The notes beneath the pieces were generated by a model. That model was not told the DNA's origin. It worked only from the letters and a program-made list of their open reading frames with translations, and did no database searches. Below, one piece after another: positions 1-6,603 of a stretch of 7,122 nucleotides of DNA. Source of the stretch: an uncultured Cytophagaceae bacterium. Its GTDB lineage: Bacteria > Bacteroidota > Bacteroidia > Cytophagales > Microscillaceae. Positions within the stretch are counted from its first letter, which is position 1. The number at the start of each line of letters is the position of its first letter. Location of the stretch: positions 1 to 7,122 of the forward strand of contig CALDJV010000673.1 in assembly GCA_937899305.1 (NCBI GenBank). The letters are read 5' to 3'. Both the position numbers and the translations under genes were made by a program.

Positions 1-34
1 TTCAAATTTTGCAGTGAGTTTAGTCAAAGTTGAT

Positions 35-215
35 TGTTAAATGGTGGCGTGAAGCGATTCAAAACTATGGACTATGGACCGTCGACTGTGGACTAAAAAC
101 TAATTGTTCCGCCTTCGGCTCATTGCTATATGGTTAAATTGTTGCGCGAAGCGACATAAAACGAATTGTTCTATTGTTCCGCTTCGCTCATTGTTAAATG
201 GCTGCGCAAAGCGAC
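35..215. repeat. Degenerate interspersed repeat array (GCGAAGCG-type units)
   Basis: Three related units resembling ATTGTTAAATGGCTGCG followed by CRAAGCGAC lie at about 35-59, 129-155 and 190-215. Two units resembling ATTGTTCCGC(C)TTCGGCTCATTG lie at about 101-125 and 171-192. The GCGAAGCG core (146-153) and CGCTTCGC (180-187) are exact inverted copies, so transcripts could fold here. No reading frame of useful length crosses the array. It looks like a non-coding dispersed repeat. Its function is unknown, and copies elsewhere in the genome cannot be checked from this window. Confidence 0.6.
64..95. repeat. SalI-word repeat, copy 1
   Basis: This is a run of overlapping words of the form GGACTATGG / GGACCGTCGACTGTGGACTA with a GTCGAC core at 81-86. 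The same words recur at 244-263, 386-409 and 413-443, so this is a real short-repeat family. It is probably a non-coding dispersed repeat. All short frames through it close quickly. Confidence 0.65.
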
Positions 216-243
216 GTATCATTTTACGTTTTTCATTTAATTA

Positions 244-263
244 GTGGACTATGGAGCGTCGAC
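244..263. repeat. SalI-word repeat, copy 2 (interrupted)
   Basis: The sequence GTGGACTATGGAGCGTCGAC matches the left half of copy 1, with its GTCGAC at 258-263. The match stops exactly where the inverted-repeat element at 264-387 begins. The right half of a copy (GACCGTCGACTGTGGACTA) resumes immediately after that element. This suggests one repeat copy split by an insertion. Confidence 0.55.
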
Positions 264-387
264 CAATGCTGTTTCCTTAACATTATTCGAGCCCATATGG
301 CGAGTAGCGTTTCCCCCAAATGGGGGAATTAAAGGGGGCTTTCGTGGATTACCACCACATATCTAAATCCTTATGGAAACAGCATTG
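264..387. mobile_element. MITE-like element with 13-bp perfect terminal inverted repeats
   Basis: CAATGCTGTTTCC at 264-276 is the exact reverse complement of GGAAACAGCATTG at 375-387. The 124-bp element is flanked on both sides by GAC (261-263 and 388-390), which could be a 3-bp target duplication. It sits inside a copy of the SalI-word repeat. It has no plausible coding frame and carries a second palindrome (311-328). Size, ends and lack of a gene fit a non-autonomous MITE. The alternative is a simple hairpin repeat, since the flanking GAC is also part of the host repeat and is weak evidence alone. Confidence 0.5.
311..328. repeat. Palindrome TTCCCCC-AAAT-GGGGGAA inside the MITE-like element
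   Basis: TTCCCCC (311-317) and GGGGGAA (322-328) form a perfect 7-bp stem around a 4-nt AAAT spacer. A further AAAGGGGGC follows at 331-339 and could pair with the same C-run as an alternative. The C/G runs stand out against AT-rich surroundings. It is most likely an internal structural part of the element. It lacks a U tract, so it is not a standard terminator. Confidence 0.5.
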
Positions 388-443
388 GACCGTCGACTGT
401 GGACTAAAAAAACTATGGACCATCGACCGTGGACTATGGACTA
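386..443. repeat. SalI-word repeat, copies 3 and 4 in tandem
   Basis: One copy (GGACCGTCGACTGTGGACTA, about 387-406) is followed by a diverged copy reading ACTATGGACCATCGACCG and then TGGACTATGGACTA (about 412-443). In the second copy GTCGAC has become ATCGAC. The array ends only about 32 bp before the start of the cyclodehydratase gene, so it occupies the region where that gene's promoter and leader would be expected. No clear promoter could be recognised inside it. Confidence 0.6.
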
Positions 444-475
444 AAGAAACTCCCAACTAAAAAACAGATATTATT

Positions 476-2716
476 TTGATTGAATCGCTACAATTAAACT
501 CGATCTATCAGGCAGAGCGCCTAAATGATCAGTACATTTTGTTGAGTACCGAAGCTGATGGGGTGATCTTGACGAATGAAGTAGGAAATATGGTGCTTCA
601 GGAGATTATTCAAAATACGGTTTCACTCCAAGAGCTTACTGACCAATTGTCGAGCAAAGGGGTGTCACCTTTCGATACCATGCAAGCTGTTTGGGCCCTA
701 AAAAACAAAGGATATATTACCGAAGCGAGTCATTTTTTTACTTCCGAACAAGCCGCTTATTGGCAAACCCAAGGTTTCGATACCACAAAATTAGCGCAGA
801 CATTACAACAAAAACGCATTGGGATCATTGAATTAGGGCGGGTAGATCACCTTGCTTTTGAGACCGCCTGTAAGCAAAGCCAACTTCAATTATCAAGCAC
901 ACCAGACATCTATTTGGTGGTGACTGATGACTATAATCACCGGGAATTAAGCAAGATAAGCCAAGCATTTGAGCAAGATAAAACACCTTGGATGCTGGTC
1001 AAGCCTACTGGTACCGCACTTTGGTTGGGGCCTATTTTTGTTCCGGGTGAAACAGCTTGTTGGGAATGCCTACACCATCGAATAGAACTACATCATCCGA
1101 TGAATCAGTTTTATCGGACGATAAAAAACACTGAAGAAAGACCTATCAAACCACTCGTCAATCATCCGATGGTTACCCAAATAGCAGCGAGCCTCACCGT
1201 GCTTGAGTTGGTAAAGTGGTTGTATGCGCCTCAAGACCATTGGTTGCGTGGTCAAATTGTATCAGTAGATGCCCACACCCTCGATAAACAAGTACATACT
1301 GTAGTAAAGCGCCCCCAATGCCCGGTATGTGGAGATGCTCAAGTAAGGCATCCCCGCTCCATTACCCTACAAAAATCTTCTCTGGCGTCTCACTTGGGAG
1401 GGTATCGTACAGTGTCGCCCGAAGCAAGTTTCGAAAAATACAAACATCACATCAGCCCCATTTCAGGCATTGTTTCCCAAGTAACACCATATGGACAGTT
1501 GAACCACACCCATATTCACAATTATGCTTCTGGACGCAACCTGGCCTTACAAAGTGTATCTATGTTTTGGCTCAATCACCATCTACGTAGTGGCAACGGA
1601 GGCAAGGGAAAAACCGATGATCAAGCAAAAATGGGCGCTTTGGGTGAAGCCATCGAGCGCTATTGCTTGATGTACCAGCACAATGCCTATACCATTTCGG
1701 CCAGTTTAGATAGTTTACCCGGAGCCATTCACCCCAATGCGTGTATGAACTACAGCGAGACTCAAATGGCCCACCGGGATGCCATCAATCTGAATACCGC
1801 CAAGTTTTATGAGTTGATTCCAGCCCCGTTTGACCAGACAGAAGCGATGGACTGGAGCCCGGTATATTCTTTCACTGAGCATGCATTTAAATACCTGCCT
1901 ACTATATTTTGCTATGCTCAGTATCCAGCAGGAGACGAGGCCAACTTGTATGCTTATCCCGATTCCAATGGTTGTGCGGCGGGCAATACGATAGAAGAAG
2001 CGATTTTGCAAGGTTTTTTGGAGTTGGTAGAGCGAGATGCTACCGCGATATGGTGGTATAACCGACTCCGAAGACCGGCAGTAGACTTAACCACGACGAA
2101 TAATCCTTATGTCACCGAAATGATCCAATACTACCAATCCTTGGGGCGAAGCTTGTGGGTACTGGATATTACCTCTGATTTGGGCATTCCAGTTTTTGTG
2201 GCCATTTCTTGTTTGCTCCAGCCTGATGATGGCAAAGAAAAGATTTTGTATGCTTTTGGGGCTCATTTGGATGCTACTTTAGCCCTTGAGCGGGCCGTGA
2301 TAGAATTGAATCAATTGTTGCCTCTGGCAAGTGGTAAAAAATACCTGACGGATGACCAAGCTTTTATAGATTGGCTAGATGGGGAAACAATGGCCAAAAA
2401 TGAGTACTTGCAACCTGATGATCAAGTACCCACTAAAAATTTACAGCAAGATTACCCCAAGTTGTGTGAGCCTACCATTTATGATAGCATTGGCTATTGT
2501 ATAGAAACAGCCAAAAAGCAAGGGTTAGAAACCTTGATACTTGACCTTACCCAACCTGATATTGGCTTGCCAGTGGTAAAAGTAATTGTGCCTGGAATGC
2601 GGCATTTTTGGCGAAGAACTGGCCCCGGAAGGCTGTATGATGTGCCAGTAAAAATGGGTTGGCTCGAGCAACCTTTGACTGAAAAAGAATTGAATCCAAT
2701 AAGTATTTTCATCTAA
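476..2716 (+). CDS. Fused E1-like/YcaO cyclodehydratase (TOMM-type azoline-forming RiPP enzyme)
   Basis: This 746-aa protein fits the fused C/D cyclodehydratases that use ATP to turn Cys, Ser or Thr of a precursor peptide into azolines. Residues 1-85 resemble the leader-peptide-binding winged-helix (RRE-like) region. Residues about 110-290 form an E1/ThiF-like domain with a probable zinc site from CWEC (C195, C198) and CPVC (C282, C285). Residues about 305-746 are a YcaO domain with ATP/Mg motifs at GALGEAIERY (388-397) and the NGCAAGN...EEA...ELVERDA stretch (498-522). The C-terminus reads NPISIFI, so it lacks a full PxPxP tail. The start is TTG. An in-frame stop lies at 458-460 and the first in-frame ATG falls well inside the domain, so TTG (or an upstream ATT) is the only choice that keeps the N-terminal domain. 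It is the first gene of a probable operon with the radical SAM gene 18 bp downstream. Substrate unknown; no precursor or oxidase is visible. Confidence 0.9.
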   Translation: MIESLQLNSIYQAERLNDQYILLSTEADGVILTNEVGNMVLQEIIQNTVSLQELTDQLSSKGVSPFDTMQAVWALKNKGYITEASHFFTSEQAAYWQTQGFDTTKLAQTLQQKRIGIIELGRVDHLAFETACKQSQLQLSSTPDIYLVVTDDYNHRELSKISQAFEQDKTPWMLVKPTGTALWLGPIFVPGETACWECLHHRIELHHPMNQFYRTIKNTEERPIKPLVNHPMVTQIAASLTVLELVKWLYAPQDHWLRGQIVSVDAHTLDKQVHTVVKRPQCPVCGDAQVRHPRSITLQKSSLASHLGGYRTVSPEASFEKYKHHISPISGIVSQVTPYGQLNHTHIHNYASGRNLALQSVSMFWLNHHLRSGNGGKGKTDDQAKMGALGEAIERYCLMYQHNAYTISASLDSLPGAIHPNACMNYSETQMAHRDAINLNTAKFYELIPAPFDQTEAMDWSPVYSFTEHAFKYLPTIFCYAQYPAGDEANLYAYPDSNGCAAGNTIEEAILQGFLELVERDATAIWWYNRLRRPAVDLTTTNNPYVTEMIQYYQSLGRSLWVLDITSDLGIPVFVAISCLLQPDDGKEKILYAFGAHLDATLALERAVIELNQLLPLASGKKYLTDDQAFIDWLDGETMAKNEYLQPDDQVPTKNLQQDYPKLCEPTIYDSIGYCIETAKKQGLETLILDLTQPDIGLPVVKVIVPGMRHFWRRTGPGRLYDVPVKMGWLEQPLTEKELNPISIFI

Positions 2717-2734
2717 CTTATTCCAAAGAATTTT

Positions 2735-4006
2735 ATGAAATATATCTCCTATAACAATCATTCTTTCCAGAAAACCAAGTATTATGATCGGCTATCGCAG
2801 GCCCAAAAAGATGACTTTATCCTTTTATCTAAAATCTTTTATTTCAAGACAAATAACTATGTGTTGGAGAACTTGATTGATTGGGATAACCTGGAAAATG
2901 ACCCGATGTTTCGACTCAATTTTTTGCACAAAAACGTAATCAGTGCCCAAGACTATGACCAATTGATGCTTTTTTATAAGGCCGGAGTCAAGATCAAAGA
3001 ATTGCACCCTTTTATTGAAACCATTCGAAAAAAGACCACCCCTCAGATTCCTTATGATGAAAAGTGTTTTCCCAAACAAGGTGGCCAACGCATTCAGGGG
3101 CTGTATCGTTCGTTTAACAACGTCGTGAGTTTGTTCCCTGATCCCATGTTGAAAACCTGCCACGCCTATTGCTCATATTGCTTTCGTTGGATTGCGTTTA
3201 ATAATACCGAAGTACAAAGCAATACAACCTATCAAGATCCAAACACCCCGGTAGCTTATTTGAAAGAAAACCCGGAGATAAATGAGGTATTATTTACTGG
3301 AGCCGATCCCCTTACTTTGAATGCCAATAAAATAAAACAATATGTAGATCCTTTGTTAGAGGTTGATTCAGTAAAAACAATCCGTTTTAATACTAAAGCT
3401 CTTACTTGGTGGCCTTTTCGTTTTACGACTGATAAAGATGCCGATAACATTCTTGAGCTGTTTCGTTATATTGTATCCAGTGGGCGTAATCTTACCTTTT
3501 GTGCGCATCTTACCCACGCGCGAGAGCTGCAAAATGACTACGTCATCGAGGCTACCAGAAAAATTCAAGCTACCGGAGCCAAAATTATCTGCCAGGGACC
3601 AGTGGTAGAAGGCATTAACGATACCGTAGAAGATTGGGTAGCATTGTGGAGCCAAGAAACCGCATTGGGGATGCAGCCTTACTATATGTTTGTAGAATTA
3701 AATCATAACAACGAAGCCAGTTTTCGCATTCCACTGGCTAAAGCAGTACATATTTTTCAAGAAGCCGAAAAACGTGTCAAGGGTTTGCAACAACCATTCA
3801 ATGGCCCAGTGTTTATGAATGACGTGCATTGTGTCTCCATTGATGAAGTCACTACTGAAGACAATGCCAAACATTTTGCGCTCAAATGCCTGGCCTCTCC
3901 TTACACCGAAAGCGAAGGCAAGGTAACATTGATTCCTTATGACGAACATACTCGTAGTGCAGGAGATTTGGTGGCCATGTTTACTCCCCAGGAGGTGACC
4001 GAATAG
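2735..4006 (+). CDS. KamA (lysine 2,3-aminomutase)-like radical SAM protein, apparently lacking the PLP site
   Basis: This 423-aa protein has the radical SAM cluster motif CHAYCSYC (C142, C146, C149), which binds a 4Fe-4S cluster and SAM. A TGADPL motif (188-193) matches the TGGDPL of KamA proteins, and the overall order and length match lysine 2,3-aminomutase (LAM). From memory of clostridial LAM, the carboxylate-binding Arg134 aligns with R151 and Asp330 with D363. The PLP-phosphate Arg130 aligns with S147, the PGGGGK loop with its PLP lysine aligns with VHCVSID (D370), and Asp293 aligns with L322 next to E321. PLP therefore probably does not bind, and a 2,3-amino shift is unlikely. It may instead do other radical chemistry on an amino acid or peptide. 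It starts at ATG 18 bp after the cyclodehydratase stop, implying cotranscription and a shared pathway. Family assignment is firm; the reaction is unknown. Confidence 0.88.
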   Translation: MKYISYNNHSFQKTKYYDRLSQAQKDDFILLSKIFYFKTNNYVLENLIDWDNLENDPMFRLNFLHKNVISAQDYDQLMLFYKAGVKIKELHPFIETIRKKTTPQIPYDEKCFPKQGGQRIQGLYRSFNNVVSLFPDPMLKTCHAYCSYCFRWIAFNNTEVQSNTTYQDPNTPVAYLKENPEINEVLFTGADPLTLNANKIKQYVDPLLEVDSVKTIRFNTKALTWWPFRFTTDKDADNILELFRYIVSSGRNLTFCAHLTHARELQNDYVIEATRKIQATGAKIICQGPVVEGINDTVEDWVALWSQETALGMQPYYMFVELNHNNEASFRIPLAKAVHIFQEAEKRVKGLQQPFNGPVFMNDVHCVSIDEVTTEDNAKHFALKCLASPYTESEGKVTLIPYDEHTRSAGDLVAMFTPQEVTE

Positions 4007-4102
4007 GGGTTTTGAATATTTTCTTGATTTCTAAAACTTAAGGTAGTAATTTGAAGTTTATTCCAATATTAGATATTGAATAAAGGGAAAACAGCTTCAC
4101 CT

Positions 4103-5023
4103 ATGGCTACTATAGAGCATATATTAACTAAAAAAACCATCTATCTAAATTCCCAGCACATTTTTGGCAGAAGCCCCCACAGTTCTACCCAATTAGAAGC
4201 AAAAGATGTTTCTAAATCTCATGCAACTATTTATTGGCAGGGTGGACAATGGCATATCAAAGACCACAGTCGTAATGGTACGGTTGTGAATGGTAACTTT
4301 TTGCACAACAATGTAGACAAATTGGCCCAAAAGCAAACAATTCAGTTTGGTAAGGATGCCTCTACTCAATGGAAAGTAGTAGATATCATGCCACCGTTGA
4401 ACTATCTAGAGTCAATGGGCGGATCGTATCAAATCATTCCACTGGAGTCTTACTATGCATTACCCAATGAAGAAAATCCTCAAATTGCGTTTTATTGTAC
4501 CGCTGATCGCCAATGGAAGGCGGAGAGGGGAGGAGAAACCATTGAATTAGCACACAACCAAATATTTGTGTGTGATGGTGTAGAATGGCGTTTTGTTAAA
4601 AACGAACTAGTAGACGAAACCGTAGACTATGGTCGGATCAAGGAAAACGCTTGGTTTGAGTTTACTCTGAGCGCAGATCAGGAAAAAGTGATGATTAAAA
4701 TCGTAGTGAATCAATTGGAAATGGATTTGGGAGAACGTTCTTACAATTACATGTTGCTTTCCTTGGCTCGAAAAAGACAAGAAGACCTCAATGCAGGAGT
4801 AGTAGAAAAGGAGCAGGGATGGCAACACATTGAGAACCTGACCCATGAAATGTCCAAAGAAGAACTCAAAGAAGTAGATCAGTACAATCTGAACTTACGC
4901 ATTCACCGTTTGCGTAAAGGGCTACAAAAACTGAAGCCTCATGGGAGTCAATTCATCAATATCATTGAGCGGAGGAAAGGCGAAATACGGTTTGCCCACC
5001 CAAAGATCAAGATCAATTCTTAA
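4103..5023 (+). CDS. FHA-domain protein with C-terminal winged-helix-like region
   Basis: Taken as 306 aa. Residues 1-95 form an FHA domain, a phosphothreonine-peptide reader, with GRS (22-24), SKSH (37-40) and DHSRNGTVVNG (54-64) all intact. Residues about 100-190 have no family I recognise. Residues about 195-300 (helices around YNYMLLSLARKRQ and LNLRIHRLRKGLQKL, ending in ERRKGEIRF) resemble the winged helix fused to FHA domains in other bacteria, suggesting DNA binding. No signal peptide or membrane segment is seen, so it should be cytoplasmic. I chose ATG at 4103. An in-frame TTG at 4076 would add nine polar residues that are not part of the FHA fold. It lies 96 bp after the radical SAM gene. 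A weak TTG-N20-TAATTTG site (4024-4053) in that gap might give it its own promoter. It could be a phospho-dependent regulator of the cassette; no kinase gene is in view. Confidence 0.82.
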   Translation: MATIEHILTKKTIYLNSQHIFGRSPHSSTQLEAKDVSKSHATIYWQGGQWHIKDHSRNGTVVNGNFLHNNVDKLAQKQTIQFGKDASTQWKVVDIMPPLNYLESMGGSYQIIPLESYYALPNEENPQIAFYCTADRQWKAERGGETIELAHNQIFVCDGVEWRFVKNELVDETVDYGRIKENAWFEFTLSADQEKVMIKIVVNQLEMDLGERSYNYMLLSLARKRQEDLNAGVVEKEQGWQHIENLTHEMSKEELKEVDQYNLNLRIHRLRKGLQKLKPHGSQFINIIERRKGEIRFAHPKIKINS

Positions 5024-5040
5024 TGAATGAAATGATTTAA

Positions 5041-5071
5041 TTGTCGACAGTCTATCGAAGACTGTCGACAA
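5041..5071. terminator. Perfect 13-bp hairpin between convergent genes (possible bidirectional terminator)
   Basis: TTGTCGACAGTCT (5041-5053) and AGACTGTCGACAA (5059-5071) pair perfectly around a 5-nt ATCGA loop. It sits in the 59-bp gap between two convergent genes, where a shared terminator is expected. There is no U tract after the stem in either direction: plus-strand transcription runs into an A-run (5070-5076), and the minus strand has its U-run before the stem. It therefore may stop transcription by another route or act as an RNA end-stabiliser. The stem carries two GTCGAC words, like the repeats at 64-443. Confidence 0.55.
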
Positions 5072-5082
5072 AAAAACGAGTA

Positions 5083-6261
5083 CTAAGCTTGTTTATTAAG
5101 CATACGCATGACCACCAATACATTGGCTCCTACAGTCAACCCTACAAACACCAATCCGACTAAAATGGCGACAGGCTCGATGCCACGACTGACTTCCAGG
5201 CCACTATCTATCATAAATTTTTGAGTAATCGAAATACCATAGTATAACAATCCTGAGGTAATGACTACCAAAATGGCTACAAAAACCAAGAAATAACTAA
5301 TGAGGTTGCGTCCAATCATGCCAGGTGTGTAGCCCAATTGCATCAAGAGCTTGATTTCGTTTTTGGCCTCGGCAAGTACCACCTTGAAGTTCATCATAAA
5401 GATTACAAACGACAAACCAATGAAAAATGCGCCTAGCAAACTAATGACCGACATCACTATTTTGACTACGCCCCCCGCTTTGCTGGCATTGAGCCGATCC
5501 TTATTGATTTGAATTTTCTTTTTTTCTAAGTATTTGGCAATGGCTGGATCAGCCGGATTTTTCACTTTAAGCATCAAACGCGAAGGGTTTACCTCCTCAT
5601 TGCGGCCAATATTTTTATTGGCCCAAAGCATAAAACTTTCGGGAACAATCATAGAGGGAATGCGTTCGCTGAAACCTACGACCTTTCCCTTGAACTCCGC
5701 CCGGCCTTGAGGGCCTTCGATGCGAACACTTACGGTAAGCAAACCAATGGTCGCTCTCGATATTTGGGGCAATCCGTTACCCAAGGCATAGCCAAAGTTG
5801 TACAAGTCTAAAAAGTTTTTGGAAATAATGACGGGGAGGAGTTTTTGACCCTCTTTCCAGCCCCAGTCTTTGGGCAAATCTCCAATCATATTGTCGGGAA
5901 CCGACTCAAAGAACAATTCGGAATAAAAGGGAATTTGACCTTTAGCATAAGCAATCACCTTGTATTGGTTAGAGCGGAACTGCCCAATTTCTTCAATAAA
6001 AGGTTGCTTCTTTAGGTTTCTAAGGTCGCGTTTGCGAAAATCGGCACGAGCCATCGTGAGCATGTTGCCTAGACTTACTTGTTTGCTCACAATCAAGTAT
6101 TCTGGATAAGCATTTTTAGGATTCAGTACCTTGTTTACTTGTACATAGAGCTGCACCGAAAGCAACAACATCAATAAGCCCAGTAAAAAACCAAACCCAG
6201 CAAATAAAAACTGACCTCGACTTCTACGAGAGCGAAAAATTTTATTCAATATCTTGTTCAT
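5083..6261 (-). CDS. FtsX/MacB-type ABC transporter permease
   Basis: This 392-aa inner-membrane protein has the FtsX/MacB topology: one N-terminal membrane segment (about 18-40), a large extracytoplasmic domain (about 44-260), and three C-terminal segments (about 266-290, 320-343, 362-385). The stretch EIKLLMQLGYTPGMI (302-316), between segments two and three, matches the usual coupling region that contacts the ATPase. Such permeases pair with a LolD/MacB-like ATPase for mechanotransmission, lipoprotein traffic or efflux; no ATPase gene is in this window, so the substrate cannot be named. I chose ATG at 6261 rather than an in-frame ATG at 6315, because the extra 18 residues run through a promoter-like site and the basic MNKILNKIFRSRRSR start suits a cytoplasmic N-terminus. 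The gene converges on the FHA gene and appears monocistronic here. Confidence 0.82.
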   Translation of the reverse strand: MNKILNKIFRSRRSRGQFLFAGFGFLLGLLMLLLSVQLYVQVNKVLNPKNAYPEYLIVSKQVSLGNMLTMARADFRKRDLRNLKKQPFIEEIGQFRSNQYKVIAYAKGQIPFYSELFFESVPDNMIGDLPKDWGWKEGQKLLPVIISKNFLDLYNFGYALGNGLPQISRATIGLLTVSVRIEGPQGRAEFKGKVVGFSERIPSMIVPESFMLWANKNIGRNEEVNPSRLMLKVKNPADPAIAKYLEKKKIQINKDRLNASKAGGVVKIVMSVISLLGAFFIGLSFVIFMMNFKVVLAEAKNEIKLLMQLGYTPGMIGRNLISYFLVFVAILVVITSGLLYYGISITQKFMIDSGLEVSRGIEPVAILVGLVFVGLTVGANVLVVMRMLNKQA

Positions 6262-6284
6262 CGCACATGATTGCTTTTTATGCT

Positions 6285-6316
6285 GAAATATAAGGGATGT
6301 AAATAACAGAACCAAA
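6285..6316 (-). promoter_or_regulatory. Bacteroidota-type promoter for the permease gene
   Basis: On the minus strand a TTTG (6313-6316) is followed by a 20-nt spacer and TATATTTC (6285-6292). This differs from the Bacteroidota -33 TTTG / -7 TAnnTTTG pattern at one position, with the usual spacing. It would place the transcript start about 15-20 nt before ATG 6261, giving a short leader. This supports the downstream start codon. It is a consensus match by eye only. Confidence 0.45.
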
Positions 6317-6561
6317 ATGAGCCCGCAAGACCCAGCAAAAAATAAAGAGAAGCCTGTAATTATTTATCTTGTTCTTACTTCTAATGAGATAGATGTATTT
6401 TACTCAAACCCAACCTGTATTTTAGTGGCCTATTGTCGGGAAGGAGGTACAAAATTATTTATATGTTACCCATCACTGTCTACGCAAAATGCGCTGCCTT
6501 CTTAGGATAAGAATCTGGTCAATTTCATTAGAAATATACAACATGACTTTGGTGGTTTTAC

Positions 6562-6603
6562 TTTCAAACTACCCAGATTTGGATAAATATAGGTAGTTTG
6601 AAA
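6562..6603. repeat. 12-bp perfect inverted repeat with 18-nt spacer
   Basis: TTTCAAACTACC (6562-6573) is the exact reverse complement of GGTAGTTTGAAA (6592-6603). The stem is AT-rich, the spacer is long, and no U-run follows directly, so a terminator is not favoured. It may be a binding site for a dimeric regulator, a remnant of a small element, or an RNA stem. No TSD-like flanks are obvious. Confidence 0.5.

Noticed and set aside
1..40. Frame ending at TAA (38-40) that could be the tail of an upstream gene
   Set aside because: Only about a dozen codons (ending VSLVKVDC) are visible and another frame is equally open, so an upstream gene cannot be supported.
35..215. CRISPR array
   Set aside because: The repeated units vary in sequence, are unevenly spaced, and alternate in orientation, with no uniform spacers.
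1715..2011. Minus-strand frames lying inside the cyclodehydratase and radical SAM genes
   Set aside because: They are antisense to well-supported domains and resemble no families, so they are shadow frames.
4076..4102. TTG start nine codons upstream of the FHA gene
   Set aside because: The extra residues are not part of the FHA fold and the ATG at 4103 gives a normal N-terminus; kept only as an alternative.
6262..6315. N-terminal extension of the permease from an upstream ATG
   Set aside because: The added 18 residues overlap the predicted promoter and do not look like part of the family; ATG at 6261 is a better start.
6317..6505. 62-codon plus-strand frame beginning MSPQDPAKNKEK
   Set aside because: It begins immediately next to the permease promoter, resembles no known family, lacks a precursor-like leader/core layout and has no ribosome site, so it is likely chance.
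6441..6510. AAGGAGGT followed by a 15-codon frame
   Set aside because: The spacing to the ATG is about 14 nt, Bacteroidota rarely rely on such sites, and the peptide is too short to support.
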